Source of the DNA: an uncultured Clostridia bacterium
GTDB taxonomy: Bacteria; Bacillota; Clostridia; TANB77; CAG-508
Length of the DNA stretch: 52,425 bases
NCBI GenBank assembly: GCA_948485625.1
Contig: CAOMRW010000011.1
Location: 1 to 52,425, forward strand
Direction: 5' to 3'
Positions 34,229 through 42,707 of the stretch are shown here, piece after piece; the stretch's first letter is position 1, and each line of letters starts with the position of its first letter. Under the pieces are notes generated by a model, which had not been told where the DNA came from, did no database searches, and worked only from the letters and a program-made list of their open reading frames with translations. A program made the position numbers and the translations under genes.

Positions 34229-34931
34229 AAAATTTGCAAATCAAATAATTAACAAATGTCTAAATATTATATTTAATAGAAATGTCTCTTTCTCTATTGA
34301 TGTAATTCTTTCTAAATTTGCTTTTGATGTTAGACTTCCAAAAAAAGTTTTTGATAGCTTAACAGCTGAAGAAACTTGGACTTCCAATATTAATAGTAGT
34401 AATTTTATTACTCAAGCTAATATGGAAAAATATGATGAAGAACATAATTGGATGTTGCAAAAGATAAAATTGTCATCTTTAAAGGATATTTTAGATGTGT
34501 GGAAAAAAGTTAATTATACTACTACTGAAAGACAATATGATTGTATTAATGTTAGTCAATGTGATCCTATATATAATTGTGAAAATGCTTTTCGTTGTAC
34601 TGATTGTAGAAGTTCTAAAAATATTGTTTTTTCTGATGGATGCGCTTCTAGTGAATTTTGTATAGCTTGTCAAAGGAGTGTTAATTGTAATTTTTGCTTA
34701 AGAGTTGATGATTCTGGAAATTGTACTAATAGTTATAATGTTATTTGTTCAAATAGTATTAGTAATTCATTTTTTATTCAGGATTGTAGTAAATTGCATG
34801 AATGTATTTTCTGCTCTCATATATCTAATAAAAAATTTTGTATTGCTAATATGCAGTTTGAAGAGAAAGAATATTTCTTTTATAAAAAATTTATTGTTGA
34901 TTGGATTTTAGGTGATATTTTGAAAAATTAA
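34221..34931 (+). CDS. Cysteine-rich repeat protein coupled to the ATPase
   Basis: 236 residues. The start at 34221 (GAGG 9 nt upstream) overlaps the ATPase gene by 8 nt. The first about 100 residues are mixed helix/strand. Residues about 105-215 contain 16 cysteines in an irregular repeat (YDC...QC...NC...RCTDC...GC...FCIAC...NCNFC...), finishing with NKKFCIANMQFEEKEYFF. The pattern fits a right-handed beta-helix or multi-metal scaffold. I recall similar Cys-rich proteins, with the same end motif, as uncharacterised proteins in candidate-phylum genomes. The spacing is not that of a simple zinc ribbon. Confidence 0.7.
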   Translation: MDEKFANQIINKCLNIIFNRNVSFSIDVILSKFAFDVRLPKKVFDSLTAEETWTSNINSSNFITQANMEKYDEEHNWMLQKIKLSSLKDILDVWKKVNYTTTERQYDCINVSQCDPIYNCENAFRCTDCRSSKNIVFSDGCASSEFCIACQRSVNCNFCLRVDDSGNCTNSYNVICSNSISNSFFIQDCSKLHECIFCSHISNKKFCIANMQFEEKEYFFYKKFIVDWILGDILKN

Positions 34932-34937
34932 AATATT

Positions 34938-34977
34938 AAAGAGATAATTATTGTTTTTTGTTTATAATTATCTCTTT
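34938..34977. terminator. Bidirectional terminator between convergent genes
   Basis: AAAGAGATAATTA (34938-34950) / TAATTATCTCTTT (34965-34977) with a T-rich loop. It serves the Cys-rich gene and the convergent metallo-beta-lactamase-fold gene. Confidence 0.7.
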
Positions 34978-35011
34978 ATATATTTTTTTATTTGATTTAT
35001 TTTACTTTTTT

Positions 35012-35818
35012 CTATAATTCAATAACATCTAAATCATCTGGTACATATATATTTCCATTAAAGTATTGTTTTGCCTCTTGTGTGTATAACCTTTTTCTGT
35101 TTTCTAAATTGTTATCACTTGCATGATATAATATCAAATTTTTGATATTTAGACTTGTTGCTATTTCTGATGCTGTTTTTACTGTTGAATGCATTTTTTC
35201 ATATGGTTTAAATATTTCTGCTTCTGACTCCATACACATTGCTTCATGTAATAACCAATCTGTATTTTCTACTTCATCTCTTAATTTTTCATCAAATGTT
35301 TCATCTCCTAAAAATACAAGTGTTTTTTCATTTTCTAGTATTGTTTTGAATCCAAACTGTCTATCTTTTTTGGCTTGAACATCTAAAAATTTAATATTAT
35401 AATTTAATATTTTTATTTCTTCTTTATCTTCTACTATATTAAAAATTATTTTAGTATCTATTAGATTTTTAAATTTGGGTGGTAATACTTCAATCATTAT
35501 TTTTCTTATTGTACTTTCTAATTCTCTATGCATATAAATATTAAGGTTTCCATCATAATTGTTATTGTCAAAAAATTTCTGTGCATATCTTATAATCCAA
35601 AACATTCCTAATATATGTTCTGTATGTTTATGGGATAAAATAATATTATGTATTTTTCTAAAATCTATTTTTGCATCTCTTAATTGTTTTATTATTTGTA
35701 GACCTCCTCCTGTATCTACTAGTATGTGTTCTCCTTGATTATTTTCTAATGTAAAGCATGTATTATAACAATCTAATGTCATTGCATGGCCTGTTCCTAA
35801 TATATTTAATTTTTCCAT
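35012..35818 (-). CDS. Metallo-beta-lactamase-fold hydrolase, RNase Z-like, altered metal motif
   Basis: 268 residues. N-terminal ILGTGHAM and VDTGGGLQIIKQL, then LSHKHTEHILG where the canonical HxHxDH is HxHxEH. Further ligands are visible as FLGDETFD (usually GDT), LLHEAMC and the C-terminal LILYHAS (usually H-x-S). The ends match the RNase Z/arylsulfatase-like branch. Asp-to-Glu at the second metal site may retain or alter activity. It is monocistronic, downstream of the AAA+ gene (166-nt gap). Confidence 0.82.
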   Translation of the reverse strand: MEKLNILGTGHAMTLDCYNTCFTLENNQGEHILVDTGGGLQIIKQLRDAKIDFRKIHNIILSHKHTEHILGMFWIIRYAQKFFDNNNYDGNLNIYMHRELESTIRKIMIEVLPPKFKNLIDTKIIFNIVEDKEEIKILNYNIKFLDVQAKKDRQFGFKTILENEKTLVFLGDETFDEKLRDEVENTDWLLHEAMCMESEAEIFKPYEKMHSTVKTASEIATSLNIKNLILYHASDNNLENRKRLYTQEAKQYFNGNIYVPDDLDVIEL

Positions 35819-35983
35819 ACCTATTCCCTTCTATTTTTTTATCATAATATCTTTTTCTTTCATATTTTGATTCCTTGTTTTAATATAATATAACATAATA
35901 CAGTATATACATCAAGTAATTAGGAAAATTAATAATCATTTTACAGCCTTTGGTATACTTACTATACTCTATTCATACAAAAA

Positions 35984-37576
35984 TTATTCATAGAACCCTA
36001 TTCTTCTAACTTCTTTTTCTTTAAAAATTATTGTTTGAATTGCTTTTTCTATATCATTTTTTATTATAGAATTTATTGATTTACTATTAGTTTGTATAAT
36101 TCTATCTGCCTGTTCAAATTTTACCTTTTCAAACAAGTTTCTAACATATCTTCCATTTCCAAAGTTTTCTTCTTTTTTAGCTTTAGTAAAATTATTAATT
36201 AATGTTTCTTTACAATTTTTTGATAATTTATATTTTTCCTTTCTGCATAATCTATTAAATATTTCTAGTAATTCTTCTTCATTATAGTCGGGAAAGTTTA
36301 TAGTAAATTGTATTCTGCTTTCAAAACCTGGGTTAAATCTAATTAAGTTCTTCATTTCTTCTGTATAACCAGCAAGAATAATACAAATTTCATTTCTATG
36401 ATCTTCCATTTCTTTAATTAATGTTGCAATAGCTTCGTCTTCAAAGCTTCCTCTTCTATCTGCAACTAAGCTATATGCTTCATCAATAAACAATACTCCT
36501 CCTATAGCTTTTTCTACTGTATCATGAACTTTTTGGGCTGTCCATCCAACAAATTTATCCACTAAATCTCTACCATGAATTTCTACAAAATCTCCACTTC
36601 CACTTAAGATATTTTCTTCTTCAAATATCTTTCCAATGACTCTTGCAATACTTGTTTTGCCTGTACCTGGATTTCCTGTAAAACACATATGTAATGAAGG
36701 CATTTGTCCTCTGTCTTTATTTAATTTAACATAGTTAAGAATTTTTTCCATTTGTTTTTTTATCTCATCTAGACCAATTAATTCATTTAATTCTTCTTTT
36801 GCATTTTTATCTTCGTGTTTTTTATTACTTCTTTCATTCCTTTTTCTATCTATATTTTTTGAATAAAATTCTTTGTTCTTTTTCAGCATTTGTTTATCAA
36901 CAAAATCTAAATTTTTACTTTTACATTCTATTAATAATTTTATTACCATATTTTTTAAAATCCAAAAAGGCACATTAGCATATTCTTTTATATCTTGTTT
37001 TTTATATTTGATATTGTGTTCATCAAATGAACTTGTACAATACATAATTTTATCATCTAAAGAAATTTTATCTATTGTCATTCTAAATGGAGCTAATTTA
37101 CCAAGTTCTCCATCTGTCTCACCTTCACAATAGTTAGTATCTTCAAATATAAATATTTTGTCTTTAAATTGCTCTATAATTCTTCTTAAACTATCTAATT
37201 CATCATTATAGTTGATTTTTAATTTCTTTTCATTTATAACTATTATAGAATCTTCTATTCCAGAAATTTTATCAAATGGACAATCTCTTCTACTATTTAT
37301 AATTTTATCAAGATAACATATTCTTTCATTTTCAATAATGTTATACTTTATAAATACTTTTGAGCATACTTTTAGTAAATCATTTAATAGATTGTAAGAT
37401 GAATTATTTCTTATAATTATGTTATAATTTCCAAAATCTAATTTGTTGTTTTGTTTTAATTTGATATATATTATTATATCTCTTAATACTTCTTTATTTT
37501 GTACTACACCACATAAGTTATCTAATTCATTAATGATTTTCTCATCTTCTGAATCTAATTTGTAATTGCTTAACAT
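35984..37576 (-). CDS. AAA+ ATPase of the CbxX/CfxQ (SpoVK) family
   Basis: 530 residues. Residues 1-255 are a unique N-terminal domain with no recognised fold, ending in a Lys/Asn-rich linker. The AAA+ module follows: ELIGLDEIKKQMEKI, Walker A GNPGTGKT (301-308), Walker B VLFIDEAYSL (about 361-370), sensor-1 ICIILAGYTEEM and the arginine-finger region NPGFESRIQFTINFPDY. Relatives remodel protein complexes (Rubisco activase CbbX, SpoVK, ESX EccA). The start at 37576 follows GAGAGGAGAAAG. It lies behind a leader with a conserved motif and terminator. Confidence 0.88.
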   Translation of the reverse strand: MLSNYKLDSEDEKIINELDNLCGVVQNKEVLRDIIIYIKLKQNNKLDFGNYNIIIRNNSSYNLLNDLLKVCSKVFIKYNIIENERICYLDKIINSRRDCPFDKISGIEDSIIVINEKKLKINYNDELDSLRRIIEQFKDKIFIFEDTNYCEGETDGELGKLAPFRMTIDKISLDDKIMYCTSSFDEHNIKYKKQDIKEYANVPFWILKNMVIKLLIECKSKNLDFVDKQMLKKNKEFYSKNIDRKRNERSNKKHEDKNAKEELNELIGLDEIKKQMEKILNYVKLNKDRGQMPSLHMCFTGNPGTGKTSIARVIGKIFEEENILSGSGDFVEIHGRDLVDKFVGWTAQKVHDTVEKAIGGVLFIDEAYSLVADRRGSFEDEAIATLIKEMEDHRNEICIILAGYTEEMKNLIRFNPGFESRIQFTINFPDYNEEELLEIFNRLCRKEKYKLSKNCKETLINNFTKAKKEENFGNGRYVRNLFEKVKFEQADRIIQTNSKSINSIIKNDIEKAIQTIIFKEKEVRRIGFYE

Positions 37577-37593
37577 ATTCTTTCTCCTCTCCA

Positions 37594-37667
37594 TAAAAAA
37601 TCTCATCATCAATGCATTTATTATACATTGAAATGATGAGGTTTAAAACAATTGTGGTCACACAATG
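37594..37667 (-). promoter_or_regulatory. Leader motif plus terminator upstream of the AAA+ gene
   Basis: On the minus strand the motif CATTGTGTGACCA begins at 37667; ATTGTG-TGAC-CACAAT folds as a 6-bp hairpin. About 15 nt later CTCATCATTTCAATG / CATTGATGATGAG followed by ATTTTTT (37640-37594) forms a terminator, just before the AAA+ ribosome binding site. The same 13-nt motif precedes a terminator at 45408-45335. This could be end-of-operon termination or an attenuator controlling the AAA+ gene. Confidence 0.5.
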
Positions 37668-37677
37668 CTATATATAA

Positions 37678-38628
37678 CTAGTTGAATTTTAATTTTTTTT
37701 CAAATTTCTCACACATATCTGTAATATAATCATATTTCTTTATAGATTTTTTCCATTTATCATTTATGCTATGAATTCCATAATAAATTCCTAATAAACT
37801 TCCTGTTATTGCAGCAACTGTATCTGTATCATGTCCTAGATTTACGGCTTTTAAAATCGTATTGTTATAATTATCTGAATTTAAAAACAACCATAAAACA
37901 GCTTCTAAAGTATGAACTACATATCCATCTGAAAAAATGTCATTTTCTAGTAAGGCAGATATATCTCCTTTTAAAATACGATTATATTTACTTAATGAAT
38001 AATCACTAAACATATTATAATTTAATTTCTTAGTTTCATTATACGCTTCTATTTTATCTTTTCCATCTAAAATAAACATGCAATACCTAGAATAAATATA
38101 ACAACCTAAAATGCTAATTTCATGCTTATGTGTTATACTTGATATATCACTTATTACTTTATATATTTGGTCATCTTTTAATGATTGTTTGTAATATATA
38201 TAATATACTATTGGTAAAATTCTCATAAGTGAACCATTTCCATTATCATATTCGCCTATTCCGCCACAATTTACAGCTTTATCAATTTTAAGTTCAATTT
38301 TTGCAAGAGCTTGCCTAGTTGTATCTCCTATATCAAACAATTTGTTAGTTGCTGTATATTTTCCACTTCTATACCAATCTACAAATTTTTTTGCAATATC
38401 TTCTGTGTCTATTATGCTTTTTTCTATAATTGAATCCATTGTTGCTAGTGTCATTGAAGTATCATCAGAAAAAGAACCAATAGGTTGTTTATGTACTCCT
38501 CCATCAATCATATCTATAATCGGATTATTCTTTAATTCTTCCCTAGCTTTAAATTCTACTGGAACTCCTAGTGCATCTCCTATTGCAAATCCAATAATGC
38601 CATCTTTTATTTTATATAATTTATTCAT
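37678..38628 (-). CDS. ADP-ribosylglycohydrolase family protein
   Basis: 316 residues of the DraG/ARH fold. GIIGFAIGDALGVPVEF at the N-terminus, metal-binding SFSDDTSMTLATMDSI (about residues 58-73), NGNGSLMRILPI, and the second metal motif GHDTDTVAAITGSLLG near the C-terminus. All expected di-Mg ligands are present, so it should be active. Such enzymes remove ADP-ribose from proteins, nucleic acids or small molecules. The start at 38628 follows GAGGT. It is immediately preceded (2 nt apart) by a 25-codon ORF and lies downstream of the polymerase gene. Confidence 0.92.
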   Translation of the reverse strand: MNKLYKIKDGIIGFAIGDALGVPVEFKAREELKNNPIIDMIDGGVHKQPIGSFSDDTSMTLATMDSIIEKSIIDTEDIAKKFVDWYRSGKYTATNKLFDIGDTTRQALAKIELKIDKAVNCGGIGEYDNGNGSLMRILPIVYYIYYKQSLKDDQIYKVISDISSITHKHEISILGCYIYSRYCMFILDGKDKIEAYNETKKLNYNMFSDYSLSKYNRILKGDISALLENDIFSDGYVVHTLEAVLWLFLNSDNYNNTILKAVNLGHDTDTVAAITGSLLGIYYGIHSINDKWKKSIKKYDYITDMCEKFEKKLKFN

Positions 38629-38632
38629 TTTT

Positions 38633-38710
38633 TTAACCTCGTATAATGTATTTATTAGCAGCTCTAAAATTCTCAAAGGTATATTGGGGATTTAAGTTAT
38701 TTGTTTTCAT
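38633..38710 (-). CDS. 25-codon ORF resembling the start of the DnaA ATPase domain
   Basis: The frame MKTNNLNPQYTFENFRAANK... has AAAAGGAATAG before the ATG and ends 4 nt before the ARH start, which would allow translational coupling. The LNPQYTFENF segment resembles the conserved entry into DnaA domain III (LNPKYTFDNFV). It may be a leader peptide or a relic of a replication-initiator gene. The evidence is limited to one short motif. Confidence 0.35.
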   Translation of the reverse strand: MKTNNLNPQYTFENFRAANKYIIRG

Positions 38711-38747
38711 ATCTATTCCTTTTCTTGTGTTAAAATTCCATTTCACA

Positions 38748-41700
38748 TTATTCAACATACAATTTTATAAATTTATCATTTTTATATATGTATGGCATAT
38801 CTATTCCTTTTTCATCCTCTAAAATTGTAATATCTTCAACATTTATAAAATTATCAGGTATTATTCCTAAGTTTGGATATCCACCACATAATGCTCGAAC
38901 ATCACCATTTTCACTTAATAATACTATATGCATTTTACTTATTTCAATTTTTTTATATTTGCAATTATTGTTATTTAGATATTTATCAGTATCATCCCAT
39001 TCATCTATAATAGGTTTTATCTTTTTGTCACTTGTTATTTTATATAAATGATTTCCATCAAACATGTGAATTTGCTCTATTTCTCTGTCTATAAATTCAC
39101 CATTTTCATATAAATTGCCATCTTTTGTTAAAACAAATATATTATCTTTAATATCAGTTTCTATCTGTTTAACATCTTTCTCATTAATTCCTTTTAATCC
39201 ATCTGTTAAATATCTTATATAATGCATTTTTTCTTCTTCTGGCATATTATATATTTTTTCATGATGATTTATTGTAGAAATATCTAAATCGCTAAAACCT
39301 GCTAATTTAAGACCTTTATCTGTGTAAAACTCTGGCATTCTTTTTCTATCTTCATTTTTGAAAACATCATATGCATGTATGAATAGTTCAAAGCTAATAT
39401 CTTCTTTTAAGAAACTGCTAATTGCTTTTAAAATGCGATTTCTTCCCTCTAGTTTTCCATCATAATATTCAAAAGAGTCGTAATCCCATTTATCATCAAG
39501 TACAAATTGTGCATTGTCATCATATAAGTAATATCCTCTACCTGTCATATCAGTTAAATCATAATTTCCTCTAGCCAAAGATTCTTTAATATCTTGGTCC
39601 CAATTTCTTAAATATTCTAAAACAAAAATTTCTTCATTATCACCATAATTACGCATAGATGGACTTTGAGAAATTAAAATATCTCCTTTTTTAAATGGTG
39701 TTGGTATATTTACGAAAATTCCATCTAAATCATTAAAATCTCTATTACTATAGTATATTTCTATTAGTTTTGGTTTTTTATTGATTACTATATAATTTGC
39801 ATAAATTGTTTTTTCTTCTTTTCCTAAAATTTTTTTAATAATTGTATAAGATATTGTATCATCAAATTTATTTATATATTCTCTTATTTCCTTATCTACT
39901 TCTTTATACGTTCTTCTAGAACGTTCTATGGCATCTCTGCTGAAACATTTTGTTGTTCTATTATATTCATACCAAGAATAAAAACAATTTTCATCTTTTT
40001 TTAGAAAATCCTCATATATATTTTTAATTCTAGCTATTTCATTTCTTATCATTGTTTTTACACTATCATAATGATAGCAATGTATTCTTTCAATAACCTC
40101 CATATCTGGGTAATTGTCGATTAAGTCTTGATATTTAGCAATTTTTTCTTTTATATCCATTTTTTTATTTCTATATACTAAAGTAGCAAGTTCTTCGGTA
40201 TTAAATTTATATTCAATTTCTCTACAATAATTTTCTATTGCCTTTGAATTTATTAAATTATAGTCATCTTTTGATATTTTTTTGTCTTTCTTTATTCCTC
40301 TTTCATACATTTCAAGTAATATTTCAAGAATTTCAATCTTTTTATCTAAATTACTATCCCATCCACTCATTTCTGCTTTTGTTTTTTTTGCATTATTTAA
40401 ACTTGCTTCTACTTGCTTTTTATTGTTATATGTTTTAATGTCTATATTGCTATTTAGCTCAAGATACGCCTTATAAAATTCTTTAGGGTAATGTATTTTA
40501 TACCAAGCTATTCTGAATGCATTTATTGTATATGCTATTGCATGAGATTTGGGAAATAAATAAGATATCTTTTCACAAGATTTTATATACCATTCTGGAA
40601 TATTATTTTTTTCCATGATTTCTTTATATTCTTTCCATTTTTCCCAATAGCTTTGAGTTATTTCTTCATTAATATTATATTTTCTTTGTATAAATTCTCT
40701 ACGTGCTTTCCTAGCTTTTCCTTTTTGTATAAATTCCATAATCTCAAATGCAATTTTTTTGTCTATACCTTTTTCTATTAAATAATTCATTATATCTTCT
40801 CTATTAGAAACTAATTCATTTACAGGTATTCCTTCTTTAATTAAATTTTCTCCATTGTCAACCCATGTATCTGTTCCATGAGATAAACATGATATACAAA
40901 CTAAATCATTAAAACTTTTTGGGTGAATTTGTTTTAACATATTTATAACAAATTCTGTTTTAAATTCAGAAATTCCTTTTGTAGTGTTAAAATATCTTTC
41001 ATCTCCAGTATGAAAAAATAGTTCTAATGTTTCTTTATCCTTTAAATCAATATCTCGTGGATTAATTCCTGTTATTTTTTGTAATCTATGTAATAGTGTT
41101 GGTATATCATGTGCAATAATATCATACTTATATAAAATGTCCTGATTTCCCCATATATTATGATAATCAATATGAGTTTTTAATTCTTTAGTTCTGCTTT
41201 CTATTTCTATTGGAGAAAAGTCAATTATATCTTGTTCTTTAGGTAGTATAAATATTCCAGCTGGATTAACTCCAGAACTCTTCTTTATATCACATAGTTT
41301 GCTAGTTAATTCTTCTATTTTTTTATTATCAACTGTGATTTCAAAGTCATTCAAATATTTTTTTACCATTTTTTTTGCTGTACTGTTAGCAATAGTACCA
41401 ACAGTACCACAACATATAACTTTATCTACTCCATATTTTTCTTTTATATCTTTAAAAATTAGGTCTCTTATTTCTTCTGAAACATTTATATCAATATCTG
41501 GCTCTTTATCATAATTTATTTTTGCAAATGATTCATATGGTAATTTATATTGTATAGGATTATAATCTGTAATCCCTAGTAAATAAGCTACCAGTGAACA
41601 TCCTACACTTCCTCTATTGATTGTTATATATCCTAATTCTTCTGATTTTTTTACAATATCTGCTACTAATAAATATGGGACTTCAAAGTTATTGTCTATA

Positions 41701-42707
41701 ATTGAATTAAGTTCTATTTCTAATCTTTCTTTTATATTTTTTGGTATTTTTTCTCCATATATTTCATTTACTTTTTTATAACATTTTTCTTTTATTATAT
41801 TATTACAATTTTCTAATTTAGGAAAATAACTCTTATTAGGTTTTATCTTTATATTTTCACATCTATCAGCTAACATATTTGTATTATTCACAACAATATC
41901 ATATATTGTATCTTTGTCTTCTATATAATTAAATTCGTCTAACATCTCTTCTGTTGTATGTAAAAATCTTTCATTATCATATTTTATATTTTTTATCCCT
42001 TGTGAATATTTTATGATTTCATTACAGATTTTATCTTGTTTATCTATAAATAATGGATTTGATGTAGCAATTACCAAAATGTCATTTTCTTTACCTAATT
42101 TTATAATTTTTTCATTAATGTTTTTTATTTCTTCTGTTTTATCTATTATTTGTGTGTGAGTATCATTAGTTAAGAAAATTTCTTCTTTTGCATTATATAA
42201 TGGTTCTACTTCTAAGAAGTCATAGTATTTTATCTTTTCTTTAATATTTTCTTCACCTTGATATATACTTTGATATATTTCTCCACCTACCCCAGCATTA
42301 GCTCCATATAAAAGCCCATCTCTATATTTATCTAATTCACTTTTTAATACTACTTGATTATTATAATCTTCATTAATTAGAGCCTTTGATAATATAGTAT
42401 ATAAATTTTTTAATCCTACTTGTTCTTTTACTAATATGACTATATCATAAATTTTATTTTTAGAAATTTCTTTAATTTTATTATCTACGAACTTTGTTTT
42501 TATACCATATATTATTTTTAAATCTTTTACATTTTTTTGTTCTATATAATTCTCTACATCATAAAAACACTGTGTGCTATTTAAGTCTGTAAAACCAATT
42601 GCTTTCCATTTGCGTTTTATAGCTTCGTCTATATACTCTTTACAGGAATTTATTCCTTTCATTTGACTCATTTTTGTATAACATCCAATTTCAACTCTAT
42701 TTTTCAT
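38748..42707 (-). CDS. PolC-related family C DNA polymerase lacking exonuclease, with novel C-terminal extension
   Basis: 1,319 residues. Residues 1-100 match the PolC PHP start (RVEIGCYTKMSQMKGI... ViYGIKTKFV), but the metal-binding HLHT and TDH motifs are CYTK and TDL, and the PolC exonuclease insert is absent (text runs straight to EQVGLKNLY). Palm/fingers: RGSVGCSLVAYLLGI (365-379), catalytic EPDIDIN (402-408), CGTVGTIANSTAKK, KYDIIAHDIPT with the third Asp (529), LSHGTDTWV, FPKSHAIAY (718-726). The PolC zinc finger and final HhH region are missing. Residues about 830-1319 form an unrelated extension. The start at 42707 (GAGGAGGAAGAAG) overlaps the helicase gene by 11 nt. It is not the cell's main replicase by appearance. 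Confidence 0.85.
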   Translation of the reverse strand: MKNRVEIGCYTKMSQMKGINSCKEYIDEAIKRKWKAIGFTDLNSTQCFYDVENYIEQKNVKDLKIIYGIKTKFVDNKIKEISKNKIYDIVILVKEQVGLKNLYTILSKALINEDYNNQVVLKSELDKYRDGLLYGANAGVGGEIYQSIYQGEENIKEKIKYYDFLEVEPLYNAKEEIFLTNDTHTQIIDKTEEIKNINEKIIKLGKENDILVIATSNPLFIDKQDKICNEIIKYSQGIKNIKYDNERFLHTTEEMLDEFNYIEDKDTIYDIVVNNTNMLADRCENIKIKPNKSYFPKLENCNNIIKEKCYKKVNEIYGEKIPKNIKERLEIELNSIIDNNFEVPYLLVADIVKKSEELGYITINRGSVGCSLVAYLLGITDYNPIQYKLPYESFAKINYDKEPDIDINVSEEIRDLIFKDIKEKYGVDKVICCGTVGTIANSTAKKMVKKYLNDFEITVDNKKIEELTSKLCDIKKSSGVNPAGIFILPKEQDIIDFSPIEIESRTKELKTHIDYHNIWGNQDILYKYDIIAHDIPTLLHRLQKITGINPRDIDLKDKETLELFFHTGDERYFNTTKGISEFKTEFVINMLKQIHPKSFNDLVCISCLSHGTDTWVDNGENLIKEGIPVNELVSNREDIMNYLIEKGIDKKIAFEIMEFIQKGKARKARREFIQRKYNINEEITQSYWEKWKEYKEIMEKNNIPEWYIKSCEKISYLFPKSHAIAYTINAFRIAWYKIHYPKEFYKAYLELNSNIDIKTYNNKKQVEASLNNAKKTKAEMSGWDSNLDKKIEILEILLEMYERGIKKDKKISKDDYNLINSKAIENYCREIEYKFNTEELATLVYRNKKMDIKEKIAKYQDLIDNYPDMEVIERIHCYHYDSVKTMIRNEIARIKNIYEDFLKKDENCFYSWYEYNRTTKCFSRDAIERSRRTYKEVDKEIREYINKFDDTISYTIIKKILGKEEKTIYANYIVINKKPKLIEIYYSNRDFNDLDGIFVNIPTPFKKGDILISQSPSMRNYGDNEEIFVLEYLRNWDQDIKESLARGNYDLTDMTGRGYYLYDDNAQFVLDDKWDYDSFEYYDGKLEGRNRILKAISSFLKEDISFELFIHAYDVFKNEDRKRMPEFYTDKGLKLAGFSDLDISTINHHEKIYNMPEEEKMHYIRYLTDGLKGINEKDVKQIETDIKDNIFVLTKDGNLYENGEFIDREIEQIHMFDGNHLYKITSDKKIKPIIDEWDDTDKYLNNNNCKYKKIEISKMHIVLLSENGDVRALCGGYPNLGIIPDNFINVEDITILEDEKGIDMPYIYKNDKFIKLYVE

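Noticed and set aside
31324..34931. A complete conjugative element around the VirD4-like ATPase
   Set aside because: No relaxase, VirB4/VirB6-type membrane complex, integrase or oriT-like structure could be found within the window.
38748..42707. Annotation as the main chromosomal polC
   Set aside because: It lacks the exonuclease, PHP ligands, zinc finger and C-terminal HhH region, and is embedded in an accessory operon with a truncated helicase.
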